DNA from: an uncultured Bacteroidales bacterium
Lineage (GTDB): Bacteria; Bacteroidota; Bacteroidia; Bacteroidales; Porphyromonadaceae
Reading direction: 5' to 3'
Length of the DNA stretch: 36,638 nt
NCBI GenBank assembly: GCA_902489445.1
Contig: CABTZX010000019.1
Span: forward strand, 1-36,638
Each line of letters opens with the position of its first letter. Within the stretch, counting starts at the first letter, position 1. A program made the position numbers and the translations under genes. Positions 8,423 through 14,918 of this stretch are shown piece after piece. The notes below the pieces were generated by a model. That model had not been told where the DNA came from, searched no databases, and saw nothing but the letters and a program-made list of their open reading frames with translations.

Positions 8423-10762
8423 ATGTTCGACAATATCAAACTTGCAAACTATAAGTCATTCTTTGCTGACCAGGTGAAGGAGGCTATCGACGAGCAACAA
8501 AAGATCAATCGCTCGCAGATGCGGAACTTATTCAAGACAGGTGAATTATCGCTTGCTTATATTGATTCCATTCAGCATGAGACAGGCATGATTGTCCTCA
8601 AATGCCCTCGTCGTATGGCTCCACGCTTGAAAGTTCTGAAGGGTGTGTGCATAATTAAGAAAGGTGCTAAGCAAGCATTAGGTGAACACGTTACGGAGTG
8701 GATCTGCAGTTGGGAGGAATTCGTTGACAATAAGGATTTTCATTCTCCTGGTTCTGATATGACTCCCATGTACTATGTTCATACTGGTGATTCCAACTAT
8801 GACTATGTTGCATGCTCTGGATTCAGTTTTAAGTTGTACGATATCTTGTCAAAGGCGTTGGCTGATGGCAAAAGTCTTTCGCTTATCGTCCATAATCCAT
8901 TTCCTCCTGTAGAGTATTTCCGCAACCTTGCCAGCTACATGGATGCATTCTCTTCAAACAAGGAATTGAACCTTGAACCGACTATAGATTATGAGGAATG
9001 GACACCCGAGGAACTTGCGTTTGATGAACAGAAGCCAACAGGAATTTCTGACACAATCATAGACACGCTCGCTAATGAACATTGTTGTATCGTACAAGGT
9101 CCTCCGGGAACTGGTAAGAGTTACACCATCGCTTCTGTGATTTCATCGTATCTTGATGCTGGCAAAACCGTCTGCGTCACCACCATGGCGAACAAGGGCC
9201 TTATCGAGTTGATAAAGCAGAAGCCTTTGCAGAAGTATGTGAAGGGAGGTCGTGTCAGCAAGACAAATCTCTCTATTGACGAACACAAACAGGTGTCTGG
9301 TGTAAAAGCTGCCTCTGCCGACTTGCAGGTTCCTGGTGGCGAAATGCTCTGTGCGACAAACTATCAGTTGTCAAGCGTTTTTAGCGAAAAGAAGATGACT
9401 CTGTATGGTTTGCCACAATACGATTTGGTAGTCATAGAAGAGGCTTCTCAGGCATTCCTTACTGCTATAGTTGCATTCAAACAGTTGGGTGTGGATTGTA
9501 TGATAGTAGGTGACCCTATGCAGTTGCCACCTATCGTAAAACTCAATAATCCTCAGTACAATTCGTGGAATGTTTCAACGCAGGTAGAAGGATTGAAAAC
9601 GATGGCTTTAGGTTCGCAGATTAAGTCGTACCGTATCGTCACCACATTCCGTCTAACCAGACGTTCGGCAGCACTCACAAAATATTTCTATGGCAACCGC
9701 TTCGTATCTGTAAAGAAAGAATACCTTGATTTTACTGATGCAAACAGCCCTCTTTTTCCATCCGAGGGCGGTGTACTATACCATTGCACAAATGATGCTC
9801 GAAATGGCGTGTATTCTGATAAAGCAGATGCAATAATCCGTAATGTGATTGATACGATGGAGAAGTGTTATCCAATGCGATCGCTGGCGATTATCACTCC
9901 ATTCCGCGATTCGGTAAAAGAACTGCAAAAGCGATTCTGTACGTCAGACATTGAATTGGACATCACCATTGAAACCATCGACCGAATCCAAGGTATGACA
10001 GTTGATTACGCTGTGCTCTATGTCCCTGGACGCAACCCAGGATTCGCACTGGAAGACCGTCGCTTCAATGTGGCTACCAGCCGTTCGCTCAGCACTACGC
10101 TCATCATTTCTGACATTCCTTTGAACGAATTCCATACCGTTTCGCCAACAGTCATTCAATTCGTTGACAATTGCGATAAGTATGATGGTGATACACGAGT
10201 AATCTCAAACGATAGACTTGAAACTACACCAATTGCAGAACCTAACCCACATGTAGAGGAATCTCCAAAACAAGAATTCGCAAATTCTTCTATTGGCGTG
10301 AAGGTTGTCGGTAAGATTGACCTGTCGAAATTTGAGTGCAAAAAGAAGGAACTGAGTTCAGACAAGAAGAACTACTACATCATCGACACAAATGTCTTTG
10401 TAAATTGTCCAGACATTATCAGAAAAATCGATAAGAAGTACCCTATCATTCTGTCTGCTAAGGTAACTGATGAACTCGATAAGATGAAGATAAAATTGAG
10501 CGATGAGGGCAAACGTAATACAGAAAAAGCACTCCGTAACCTCAACAGCGAAACTCAACATGAGATTATCTATGAGTTTGCCGACACATCTCTTTTGCCA
10601 GAAGATTTTGATAAGCACTCACCAGACAATATGATTGTTTCCTTAGCGTTGAAATATAAAGATCAAAATCCAATCATGTTAACGTCTGATAATGGATTAC
10701 AACTCAAATCAAAAATTTTAGGATTCAAGACTCTTTCCTTGAAATCATTTCTTAAACGATAA
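8423..10762 (+). CDS. UPF1/Dna2-like SF1 helicase fused to a C-terminal PIN nuclease
   Basis: The 779-residue protein has all SF1 helicase motifs: Walker A GPPGTGKS (226-233), motif II VVIEEASQ (336-343), motif III GDPMQLPP (363-370), motif V QGMT (523-526) and motif VI VATSR (550-554). A beta-barrel-like insert precedes Walker A, as in UPF1-like helicases. Residues about 650-779 are a PIN domain with four conserved acids: D655 (IDTNVF), E684 (DELDKMK), D735 (SPDNM) and D756 (TSDNG). The PIN sequence most resembles those of PhoH2-type proteins. A TTG at 8417 could give a two-residue longer product overlapping the upstream stop; ATG 8423 is preferred. The spacing implies translational coupling to the ATPase, suggesting one complex that unwinds and cuts RNA or RNA-containing nucleic acid. 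That activity is inference. Confidence 0.9.
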   Translation: MFDNIKLANYKSFFADQVKEAIDEQQKINRSQMRNLFKTGELSLAYIDSIQHETGMIVLKCPRRMAPRLKVLKGVCIIKKGAKQALGEHVTEWICSWEEFVDNKDFHSPGSDMTPMYYVHTGDSNYDYVACSGFSFKLYDILSKALADGKSLSLIVHNPFPPVEYFRNLASYMDAFSSNKELNLEPTIDYEEWTPEELAFDEQKPTGISDTIIDTLANEHCCIVQGPPGTGKSYTIASVISSYLDAGKTVCVTTMANKGLIELIKQKPLQKYVKGGRVSKTNLSIDEHKQVSGVKAASADLQVPGGEMLCATNYQLSSVFSEKKMTLYGLPQYDLVVIEEASQAFLTAIVAFKQLGVDCMIVGDPMQLPPIVKLNNPQYNSWNVSTQVEGLKTMALGSQIKSYRIVTTFRLTRRSAALTKYFYGNRFVSVKKEYLDFTDANSPLFPSEGGVLYHCTNDARNGVYSDKADAIIRNVIDTMEKCYPMRSLAIITPFRDSVKELQKRFCTSDIELDITIETIDRIQGMTVDYAVLYVPGRNPGFALEDRRFNVATSRSLSTTLIISDIPLNEFHTVSPTVIQFVDNCDKYDGDTRVISNDRLETTPIAEPNPHVEESPKQEFANSSIGVKVVGKIDLSKFECKKKELSSDKKNYYIIDTNVFVNCPDIIRKIDKKYPIILSAKVTDELDKMKIKLSDEGKRNTEKALRNLNSETQHEIIYEFADTSLLPEDFDKHSPDNMIVSLALKYKDQNPIMLTSDNGLQLKSKILGFKTLSLKSFLKR

Positions 10763-10777
10763 TTTTTGGGTGTAATA

Positions 10778-10815
10778 AAGGGTGCAAATCACGTCACTTA
10801 TTGATTTACACCCTT
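10778..10815. terminator. Hairpin between the helicase gene and tRNA-Ser
   Basis: AAGGGTGCAAAT (10778-10789) pairs with ATTTACACCCTT (10804-10815) with one mismatch around a 14-nt loop. It lies just after the helicase stop and just beyond the 3' end of the opposing tRNA gene, so it may end both transcripts. The T-run is short on both sides. Confidence 0.5.
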
Positions 10816-10816
10816 G

Positions 10817-10827
10817 TTTGCGGAGAG
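10817..10827. repeat. 11-bp direct repeat at the tRNA-Ser 3' end (possible attR)
   Basis: TTTGCGGAGAG spans the last bases of the tRNA-Ser acceptor stem and its 3' flank, and is identical to 721-731. tRNA 3' ends are frequent integration sites for genomic islands, but 11 bp is short and no integrase is visible. Confidence 0.3.
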
Positions 10828-10905
10828 GGAGGGATTCGAACCCCCGGACCCGTGAAGGTCAACGGTTTTCAAGACCGCCGCGATCGACCACTCTGCCACC
10901 TCTCC
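10821..10905 (-). tRNA. tRNA-Ser (anticodon UGA)
   Basis: Read on the minus strand the 85-nt gene folds as a class II tRNA. The acceptor stem is GGAGAGG / CCTCTCC with discriminator G, the anticodon loop is CTTGAAA with anticodon TGA in a GCGGT/ACCGT stem, there is a long variable arm, and the T loop is GGTTCGAATCC. The CCA end is not encoded. The 3' end faces the AT-rich island. Confidence 0.95.
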
Positions 10906-10951
10906 TCAGTTCCGCCTAATGGCGCAAAGGCATTTGTGCCAATAAGCTTTG

Positions 10952-10959
10952 CAAAGGTA
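10952..10959 (-). promoter_or_regulatory. -7 box TACCTTTG for tRNA-Ser
   Basis: On the minus strand this is TACCTTTG, the -7 variant most used in this window, about 46 bases before the first base of the tRNA. A -33 element is not obvious. Confidence 0.6.
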
Positions 10960-10996
10960 ATAAAAGTTATGGAGAGAGGCATAAACTTCCCTCGCA

Positions 10997-11084
10997 AAAC
11001 CTATATACATTTCACACAAAACCTATATACCTATCGAACAATATCTATATACCTTTTGCTCAAGAGGTATATAAGTATTGGGCT
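10997..11084 (+). repeat. 22-bp repeat cassette, copy 2 (3 clear units plus 1 degenerate)
   Basis: Units begin at 10997, 11019 and 11041 with the TATATAC core; the fourth (11063) is degenerate and reads TATATAAGT, the same variant as the fourth unit of the copy at 27703. The cassette lies between tRNA-Ser and the polyprenyl synthase gene, upstream of the tRNA promoter on its strand. Confidence 0.8.
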
Positions 11085-11300
11085 AGCGATGCGGAGGCGC
11101 GACTCGGCAGTGCGGCAACGATGGAGGGAGCCGTTTACGCGCAGAATGAAGCTGGTACTATCTAAGAGAGCAGGAAGTTGTGGAGCCACGCCTCGGCAAT
11201 GCGATAGCGTAGCGATGCGGAGAATACTGAGCCGATACGGAACGAGCAGGGAATCCGCCCACACGCAGAAAGGTAGTAGTACTATTTATAAGGGAAGGAG
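11085..11300. other. Intergenic stretch without a visible gene
   Basis: GC-rich DNA between repeat cassette 2 and the end of the polyprenyl synthase gene. It contains loosely repeated phrases around GCGATGCGGA (11086 and 11212) but no supported gene, RNA or clear terminator. Confidence 0.4.
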
Positions 11301-12281
11301 TTAGTAGGAGCGCTGCTCGAGCCAATCGACTAAGCGGACGAGCAGGTCGCGCGCTTCACAGGGCGGGAAGGCGGAGAGGTGCCTTTTTGCCTCTTCTGTA
11401 TAAAGAGACATTCGCTTCTGAGCATAAGCGATGCCGCCGTGCGCATGTGTATAGTGGATCAGCTCGTTGCGCTCGGCTTCGCCCTGCTGCGCCAACCGGA
11501 TGCGCTCCATCAGCTCCTCGCGCTGCTCGGCATCGGATTGCTCCAGTAGATAGAGGAGGGGAAGGGTCACTTTGCCCTCTGCCAGGTCGTTGCCCGCCGG
11601 TTTACCGGATTGGGAGCCGTCCGAGTAATCCAGGATATCGTCCCCAATCTGAAAGGCGATGCCTATGTTTCGGCCGACGGTGTAGAGGCGCAACATAGCT
11701 TCGTCATCCGCACCGGCTATTTTGCCGCCCAGCACCGCGGAAACCTCAAACAGTGAGGCGGTTTTGAAGTGGATAATATCGAAGTAACTCTTCATGGATA
11801 ACGCTTCGGGGCGCCTCGATTGAGCAAACTGGAGCAGCTCGCCTTCGCACAGATTCCGCCCCGTACGGGCGATCATATGGAGCATTTCCTTGGAAAAGTG
11901 CTGCAGACCGAAATCGAAAACTGTTGCAAGGAGATAATCGCCCACGAGCACGGCGATGTGATTGGTGTAGAGCGCATTCAGCGTTTCGTCCCCACGTCGC
12001 AGCGCACTGTTATCGATTACATCATCGTGAACGAGGGACGCGGTGTGCAACAACTCAATTACGGCCGCCATGCGTACGGCATCATCACCGGCAGAGCCGC
12101 CCGAGAGCCGGTTACAAAGCGCCAACACAATCGGACGTATATGCTTTCCCTTACTTTCCTTCAACCGGTTCAGCGCATCGTTGGCTAAGCCGATCCGGCT
12201 CTCCAACAGTCCGTTAAAGGTTTCGCGGAATCTTTGTAAGAAATCCCTTTCGCTTTCCTGAAGTACGGTTAATGCATCCAT
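11301..12281 (-). CDS. ispB: Polyprenyl (octaprenyl-type) diphosphate synthase
   Basis: This trans-isoprenyl diphosphate synthase of 326 residues elongates farnesyl diphosphate with isopentenyl diphosphate to make the side chain of menaquinone. The first aspartate-rich motif is LVHDDVID (DDVID at 86-90), the second is QIGDDILD (214-218), with KHIRP near 46-50 and KT at 173-174. Small residues before the first motif (A81, S82) fit a long-chain product. The length is normal for the family. A TACCTTTG -7 box lies 20 bases before the ATG. The symbol is by similarity to octaprenyl synthases; the chain length made here cannot be read from sequence alone. Confidence 0.85.
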   Translation of the reverse strand: MDALTVLQESERDFLQRFRETFNGLLESRIGLANDALNRLKESKGKHIRPIVLALCNRLSGGSAGDDAVRMAAVIELLHTASLVHDDVIDNSALRRGDETLNALYTNHIAVLVGDYLLATVFDFGLQHFSKEMLHMIARTGRNLCEGELLQFAQSRRPEALSMKSYFDIIHFKTASLFEVSAVLGGKIAGADDEAMLRLYTVGRNIGIAFQIGDDILDYSDGSQSGKPAGNDLAEGKVTLPLLYLLEQSDAEQREELMERIRLAQQGEAERNELIHYTHAHGGIAYAQKRMSLYTEEAKRHLSAFPPCEARDLLVRLVDWLEQRSY

Positions 12282-12300
12282 CTCTTTTTCGTGCCTGTGA

Positions 12301-12308
12301 CAAAGGTA
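12301..12308 (-). promoter_or_regulatory. -7 box TACCTTTG for the polyprenyl synthase gene
   Basis: On the minus strand this exact TAnnTTTG element lies 20 bases upstream of the ATG at 12281. TTTG sequences occur upstream, but not at the ideal spacing. Confidence 0.6.
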
Positions 12309-12502
12309 CTATTTTGCCGCCAAACGCCTATGCGCAAAGAGCCGTACCACGCAGAATGGATACGTATCAGCACTACCCCACCCAATAAATAATTAGAGCG
12401 GATGGGTTTTGAAGCCTATCTGCAGCCGACTTTGACGAATAAACTAAGAGCACTTTGCCGTTTTGCCCACTGTGAGAACCAAATAGCCATAGTGCCTTAT
12501 AA

Positions 12503-12712
12503 AATCGGAGCCAATCAGAGCCAATCCGAATCAATTCGAATCAATCGGAGCCAATCGGATTAGTTCCGATAAACTCTGATAAGTTCGGATATATTCCTAT
12601 TGCCTACGATACACTATAATACACTTTAATACGTTTCGATACAGTTTGATACACTTCGATACGTTAGGATACGTTTCGATACACTTTAATACACTTCGAT
12701 ACACTTTAATAC
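12503..12712 (+). repeat. 10-bp-period composite repeat array, copy A (21 units)
   Basis: Twenty-one consecutive 10-bp units occupy exactly 210 bp in three modules. Units from 12503 to 12562 are of the type AATCGGAGCC. Units from 12563 to 12592 are in opposite sense (TTCCGATAA-like), so the orientation switches at 12562. After ATTCCTATTG and CCTACG, units from 12603 onward end in GATAC or AATAC (for example ACTTTAATAC). The array stops one base before the -33 box of the HU promoter. A second copy with the same module order starts at 36473. Confidence 0.85.
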
Positions 12713-12713
12713 A

Positions 12714-12742
12714 TTTGGGGGTTGCGGCGTGTTGTACCTTTG
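12714..12742 (+). promoter_or_regulatory. Promoter TTTG-N17-TACCTTTG for the HU/lysis-like cassette
   Basis: TTTG (12714-12717) and TACCTTTG (12735-12742) are separated by 17 bases and match the Bacteroidota sigma-ABfr consensus closely. It is the best promoter in the window and directly follows the 10-bp array. Transcription would start about 275 bases before the HU start codon. Confidence 0.75.
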
Positions 12743-13024
12743 CATCGTTGCTTTTGAGAAAGAAGCAGAGCGGACCGAGAAAGAAAGGTGAGGCGCGGTT
12801 GGTCGCCCCCAAAGTAAGCGGTGATTCGCGATAGCCGTTACGCGCGTTCCTCCCCATCCCCTCCCCCGAATCGACCGATTCGCTCAGGCTTCGCACTCGC
12901 AAGCGGCTCCTTGCAGGCACGGCGCGCCTGTCTGCTCCCCGGAGCAGTGAGCGATGCACCTCCTCAAAAGCAACAGCAGAAAATAAATGAATAAAGAAAA
13001 ATTGAATTAGATTGAATTGACATT
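12743..13024 (+). other. Long leader before the HU gene
   Basis: No supported gene in about 280 bases. Two short hairpins are visible: CAGGC/GCCTG at 12914-12930 and CTGCTCC/GGAGCAG at 12932-12947 (7-bp stem, 2-nt loop). If the promoter at 12714 is used, this is an unusually long 5' untranslated region. Confidence 0.4.
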
Positions 13025-13513
13025 ATGGCATTAACCTACAAATTAGTAACCCGCAAGTTTACCGTAAAAGGCGAAGAAAAGAACTACACCTATGCGGTAG
13101 CAACCAAACAAAATGTATGTAGCTTGGCAGAAACCATCGCCTTGGTAGAAAAGATCTCCGCCGTATCGAGCGGTGACGTGAAGAGCGTACTGGATACGCT
13201 GAGCGACGTGATGGCGCGTCAGCTTGCCGCCGGACGTATTATGGATTTGGGCGACTTGGGCAGATTCCGCTTTACGGCGCGCTCCCAAGCAGCCAAAGAG
13301 GGTGGAGATGCGTTCAGCCGCTCCAACCTGCAGCCGCCCCGCACCGTGTACGTGCCCGGCAAGGCGGTTAAGTTAGCCGCTGCGCAAGCCTCCTACAGCT
13401 TTTTCGATCCTACGCAAAAGCCGGAATCGAATAACCCTGCCGATCCGAACGGCACTCCGGGCAATGCGTCGCAAGGGGGCGATCCCTCGTCCACACCGGG
13501 CAGTAACCATTAA
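13025..13513 (+). CDS. HU-family DNA-binding protein (HU-HIG type)
   Basis: The 162-residue protein begins MALTYKLVTRKF and continues with the features of the Bacteroidota HU-HIG group: LAETIALVEKISAVSSGDV, VLDTLSDVMARQLAAG, then DLGRFRF. Canonical HU is about 90 residues; this protein adds an N-terminal strand segment and a proline/asparagine/glycine-rich disordered tail (about 132-162). It probably binds DNA as a dimer. It is the first gene behind a consensus promoter and precedes an amidase gene by 99 bases. HU-HIG genes commonly sit next to N-acetylmuramoyl-L-alanine amidase genes in Bacteroidota, so the pairing is conserved, though its purpose is not established. Confidence 0.85.
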   Translation: MALTYKLVTRKFTVKGEEKNYTYAVATKQNVCSLAETIALVEKISAVSSGDVKSVLDTLSDVMARQLAAGRIMDLGDLGRFRFTARSQAAKEGGDAFSRSNLQPPRTVYVPGKAVKLAAAQASYSFFDPTQKPESNNPADPNGTPGNASQGGDPSSTPGSNH

Positions 13514-13612
13514 ACGTACGGATGTGCCTGCACCGGCAATCGGTGTGGGCGCATCCCCCCAAACGAAATCCTAAATAAGTAAACAAAACCGATAAATAGT
13601 GAATTGAGAATT

Positions 13613-14071
13613 ATGATGAACCCTGAAAACATACGATACATCGTGGTGCACTGCTCCGCCACTCGCTGCAATGCCTCATATCCGGCATGGCTCTTGGAGA
13701 GCGACCACATCAAGCGCGGCTATAAATGCGCCGGCTACCATTACTACATAGGGCGGAACGGCAGCATTGTGCCGATGCGTCCGCTCAGTATGCCGGGCGC
13801 GCACGTCCGCGGTTATAACTATTGTTCCATAGGCGTGTGCTACGAAGGCGGACTGGCTGCGGACGGCTACCCCTGCGATACGCGCACCGCCTCGCAAAAA
13901 CGTTCGCTGGAGCGGTTGCTGCGCCAACTGAAGGCGCGTTATCCGCTTGCGATGGTGGTGGGGCATCGGGATTTGAGCCCGGACCGCAACGGTGACGGCA
14001 AAGTGAGCAGCTACGAGTGGCTCAAGGCGTGCCCCTGCTTTGATGCGGTTAAAGAGTATGCGCAGCTATGA
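13613..14071 (+). CDS. N-acetylmuramoyl-L-alanine amidase (Amidase_2, endolysin-like)
   Basis: The 152-residue single-domain zinc amidase would cut the bond between N-acetylmuramic acid and L-alanine in peptidoglycan. The fold resembles T7 lysozyme. Visible residues are H13 (VVHCSAT), the YHYYIGRNG strand (42-50), H118 in GHRDLSPDRNGDG and the KACPCFD motif (138-144) supplying the cysteine ligand. No signal peptide is visible, as expected of a phage-type endolysin that depends on a holin. A TTG at 13604 could extend the N-terminus by three residues; ATG 13613 is chosen. The stop overlaps the next start by 4 bases. Confidence 0.88.
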   Translation: MMNPENIRYIVVHCSATRCNASYPAWLLESDHIKRGYKCAGYHYYIGRNGSIVPMRPLSMPGAHVRGYNYCSIGVCYEGGLAADGYPCDTRTASQKRSLERLLRQLKARYPLAMVVGHRDLSPDRNGDGKVSSYEWLKACPCFDAVKEYAQL

Positions 14072-14271
14072 ACCGGCAGCACGCACTCTGGCAACTGATC
14101 CTTGCCTATATGCTCACGCTGAGCGGCGTGGCACTGCTCTTTTGCGGCTTCGCGGCACCGCCCCTCGGGGTGATCGATGCCTCTGTATTGATTGCCTTCG
14201 GTGAGGTGATGACCTTTACCGGCGCTCTGGTTGGGATTGATTACCGCTACCGCTATGGAAACAAGCTCTAA
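14068..14271 (+). CDS. Small two-TM membrane protein, holin-like
   Basis: The 67-residue protein has two hydrophobic helices (about 8-28 and 33-56) separated by a short APPLG turn, and ends with the charged tail RYRYGNKL. This size and topology fit class II holins, but holins share little sequence and no family signature is visible. It starts inside the amidase stop codon (ATGA overlap) and its end overlaps the next gene by 17 bases, so the three genes are tightly coupled. The holin role is inferred from position and topology. Confidence 0.65.
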   Translation: MNRQHALWQLILAYMLTLSGVALLFCGFAAPPLGVIDASVLIAFGEVMTFTGALVGIDYRYRYGNKL

Positions 14272-14821
14272 GGCGTTGCGGCTCCTACTGCTCGCCGCGC
14301 TTCTCCCGATAAGCCTCCTCGGGGGCTGTCGGGCACGGCGGAGGACGGTACAGAGCAGCTACGCGGAACGCGATTCGCTCCATACAGAGCTACGCGCCCA
14401 AACGCAAACCGCAAGCGAAGCAGCGTATGAGGAAAACGGTGTGGTGCTACTCCTGGGAGCTGCGGACGCGGATACACTGCGGCAACCCCTCCTGCCCGAT
14501 TGGAGCCGATGGCTACCGCCGACGCATCCACCCGCTACGGGGGATACGCTGCGCGCCAATAACGGCGGACAACCGACGGCGGTGCGCGGCATTGCCTACC
14601 GCATTACGCGGCAACAACGGCATACCACCGGAGAGGTGCGTACCGAGCAAACGGACAGCACAATGCGGCACAACACCGCTACCGAGGCTATCGCGCGCAA
14701 CGAATCGCGCTCGGGCCGCGCGCCGCTTGGCCTGCTCCTCGGCGTGCTCCTCGCAACGCTTGCCGCCCTCATCCTCCTCTATTTAAATGTTCAAAAAACT
14801 GATGAAGTAAAACCATTGTGA
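14255..14821 (+). CDS. Lipoprotein with C-terminal TM segment, unimolecular-spanin-like
   Basis: The 188-residue protein starts METSSKALRLLLLAALL and has a lipobox LLGGC with Cys25 as lipid attachment site. A polar, Arg/Thr/Gln-rich middle follows. Residues about 157-178 form a transmembrane helix (GLLLGVLLATLAALILLYL), and the protein ends in a short charged tail. A lipid anchor at one end and an inner-membrane helix at the other is the layout of unimolecular spanins such as phage T1 gp11, which join the two membranes during lysis. Next to an amidase and a holin-like gene this fits well, but no sequence homology is visible. The frame extends upstream to 14231; ATG 14255 is chosen because it gives a proper lipoprotein signal. 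Confidence 0.7.
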   Translation: METSSKALRLLLLAALLPISLLGGCRARRRTVQSSYAERDSLHTELRAQTQTASEAAYEENGVVLLLGAADADTLRQPLLPDWSRWLPPTHPPATGDTLRANNGGQPTAVRGIAYRITRQQRHTTGEVRTEQTDSTMRHNTATEAIARNESRSGRAPLGLLLGVLLATLAALILLYLNVQKTDEVKPL

Positions 14822-14842
14822 TGTATATTATCAAATAAATAT

Positions 14843-14850
14843 TATATTTG
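14843..14850 (+). promoter_or_regulatory. Candidate -7 box TATATTTG
   Basis: An exact TAnnTTTG element in a very AT-rich gap, 68 bases before the start of the C1 protease gene. No ideal -33 TTTG is seen. Confidence 0.5.
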
Positions 14851-14918
14851 CCAACGAAAAGATGTTGTATCTTTCCAGATAGTAATTAAAGAAGAGTAGG
14901 ACACAAGTTGAGAGTATT

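Noticed and set aside
10801..11304. Plus-strand open frame of 167 codons with GEGGIRTPGPVKV
   Set aside because: It reads across the antisense of tRNA-Ser and the 22-bp repeats. This peptide is a well-known false call over tRNA-Ser genes.
12503..12712. Coding tandem repeat or CRISPR
   Set aside because: The period is 10 bp, units change type along the array, and no stable frame with a start exists.
12597..12959. Minus-strand open frame with repeated KCIKVYRSVLKC-like sequence
   Set aside because: It is a translation of the 10-bp repeat array and the HU leader.
13025..14821. Complete prophage
   Set aside because: No capsid, portal, terminase, tail or integrase gene is visible; only an HU and a lysis-like module.
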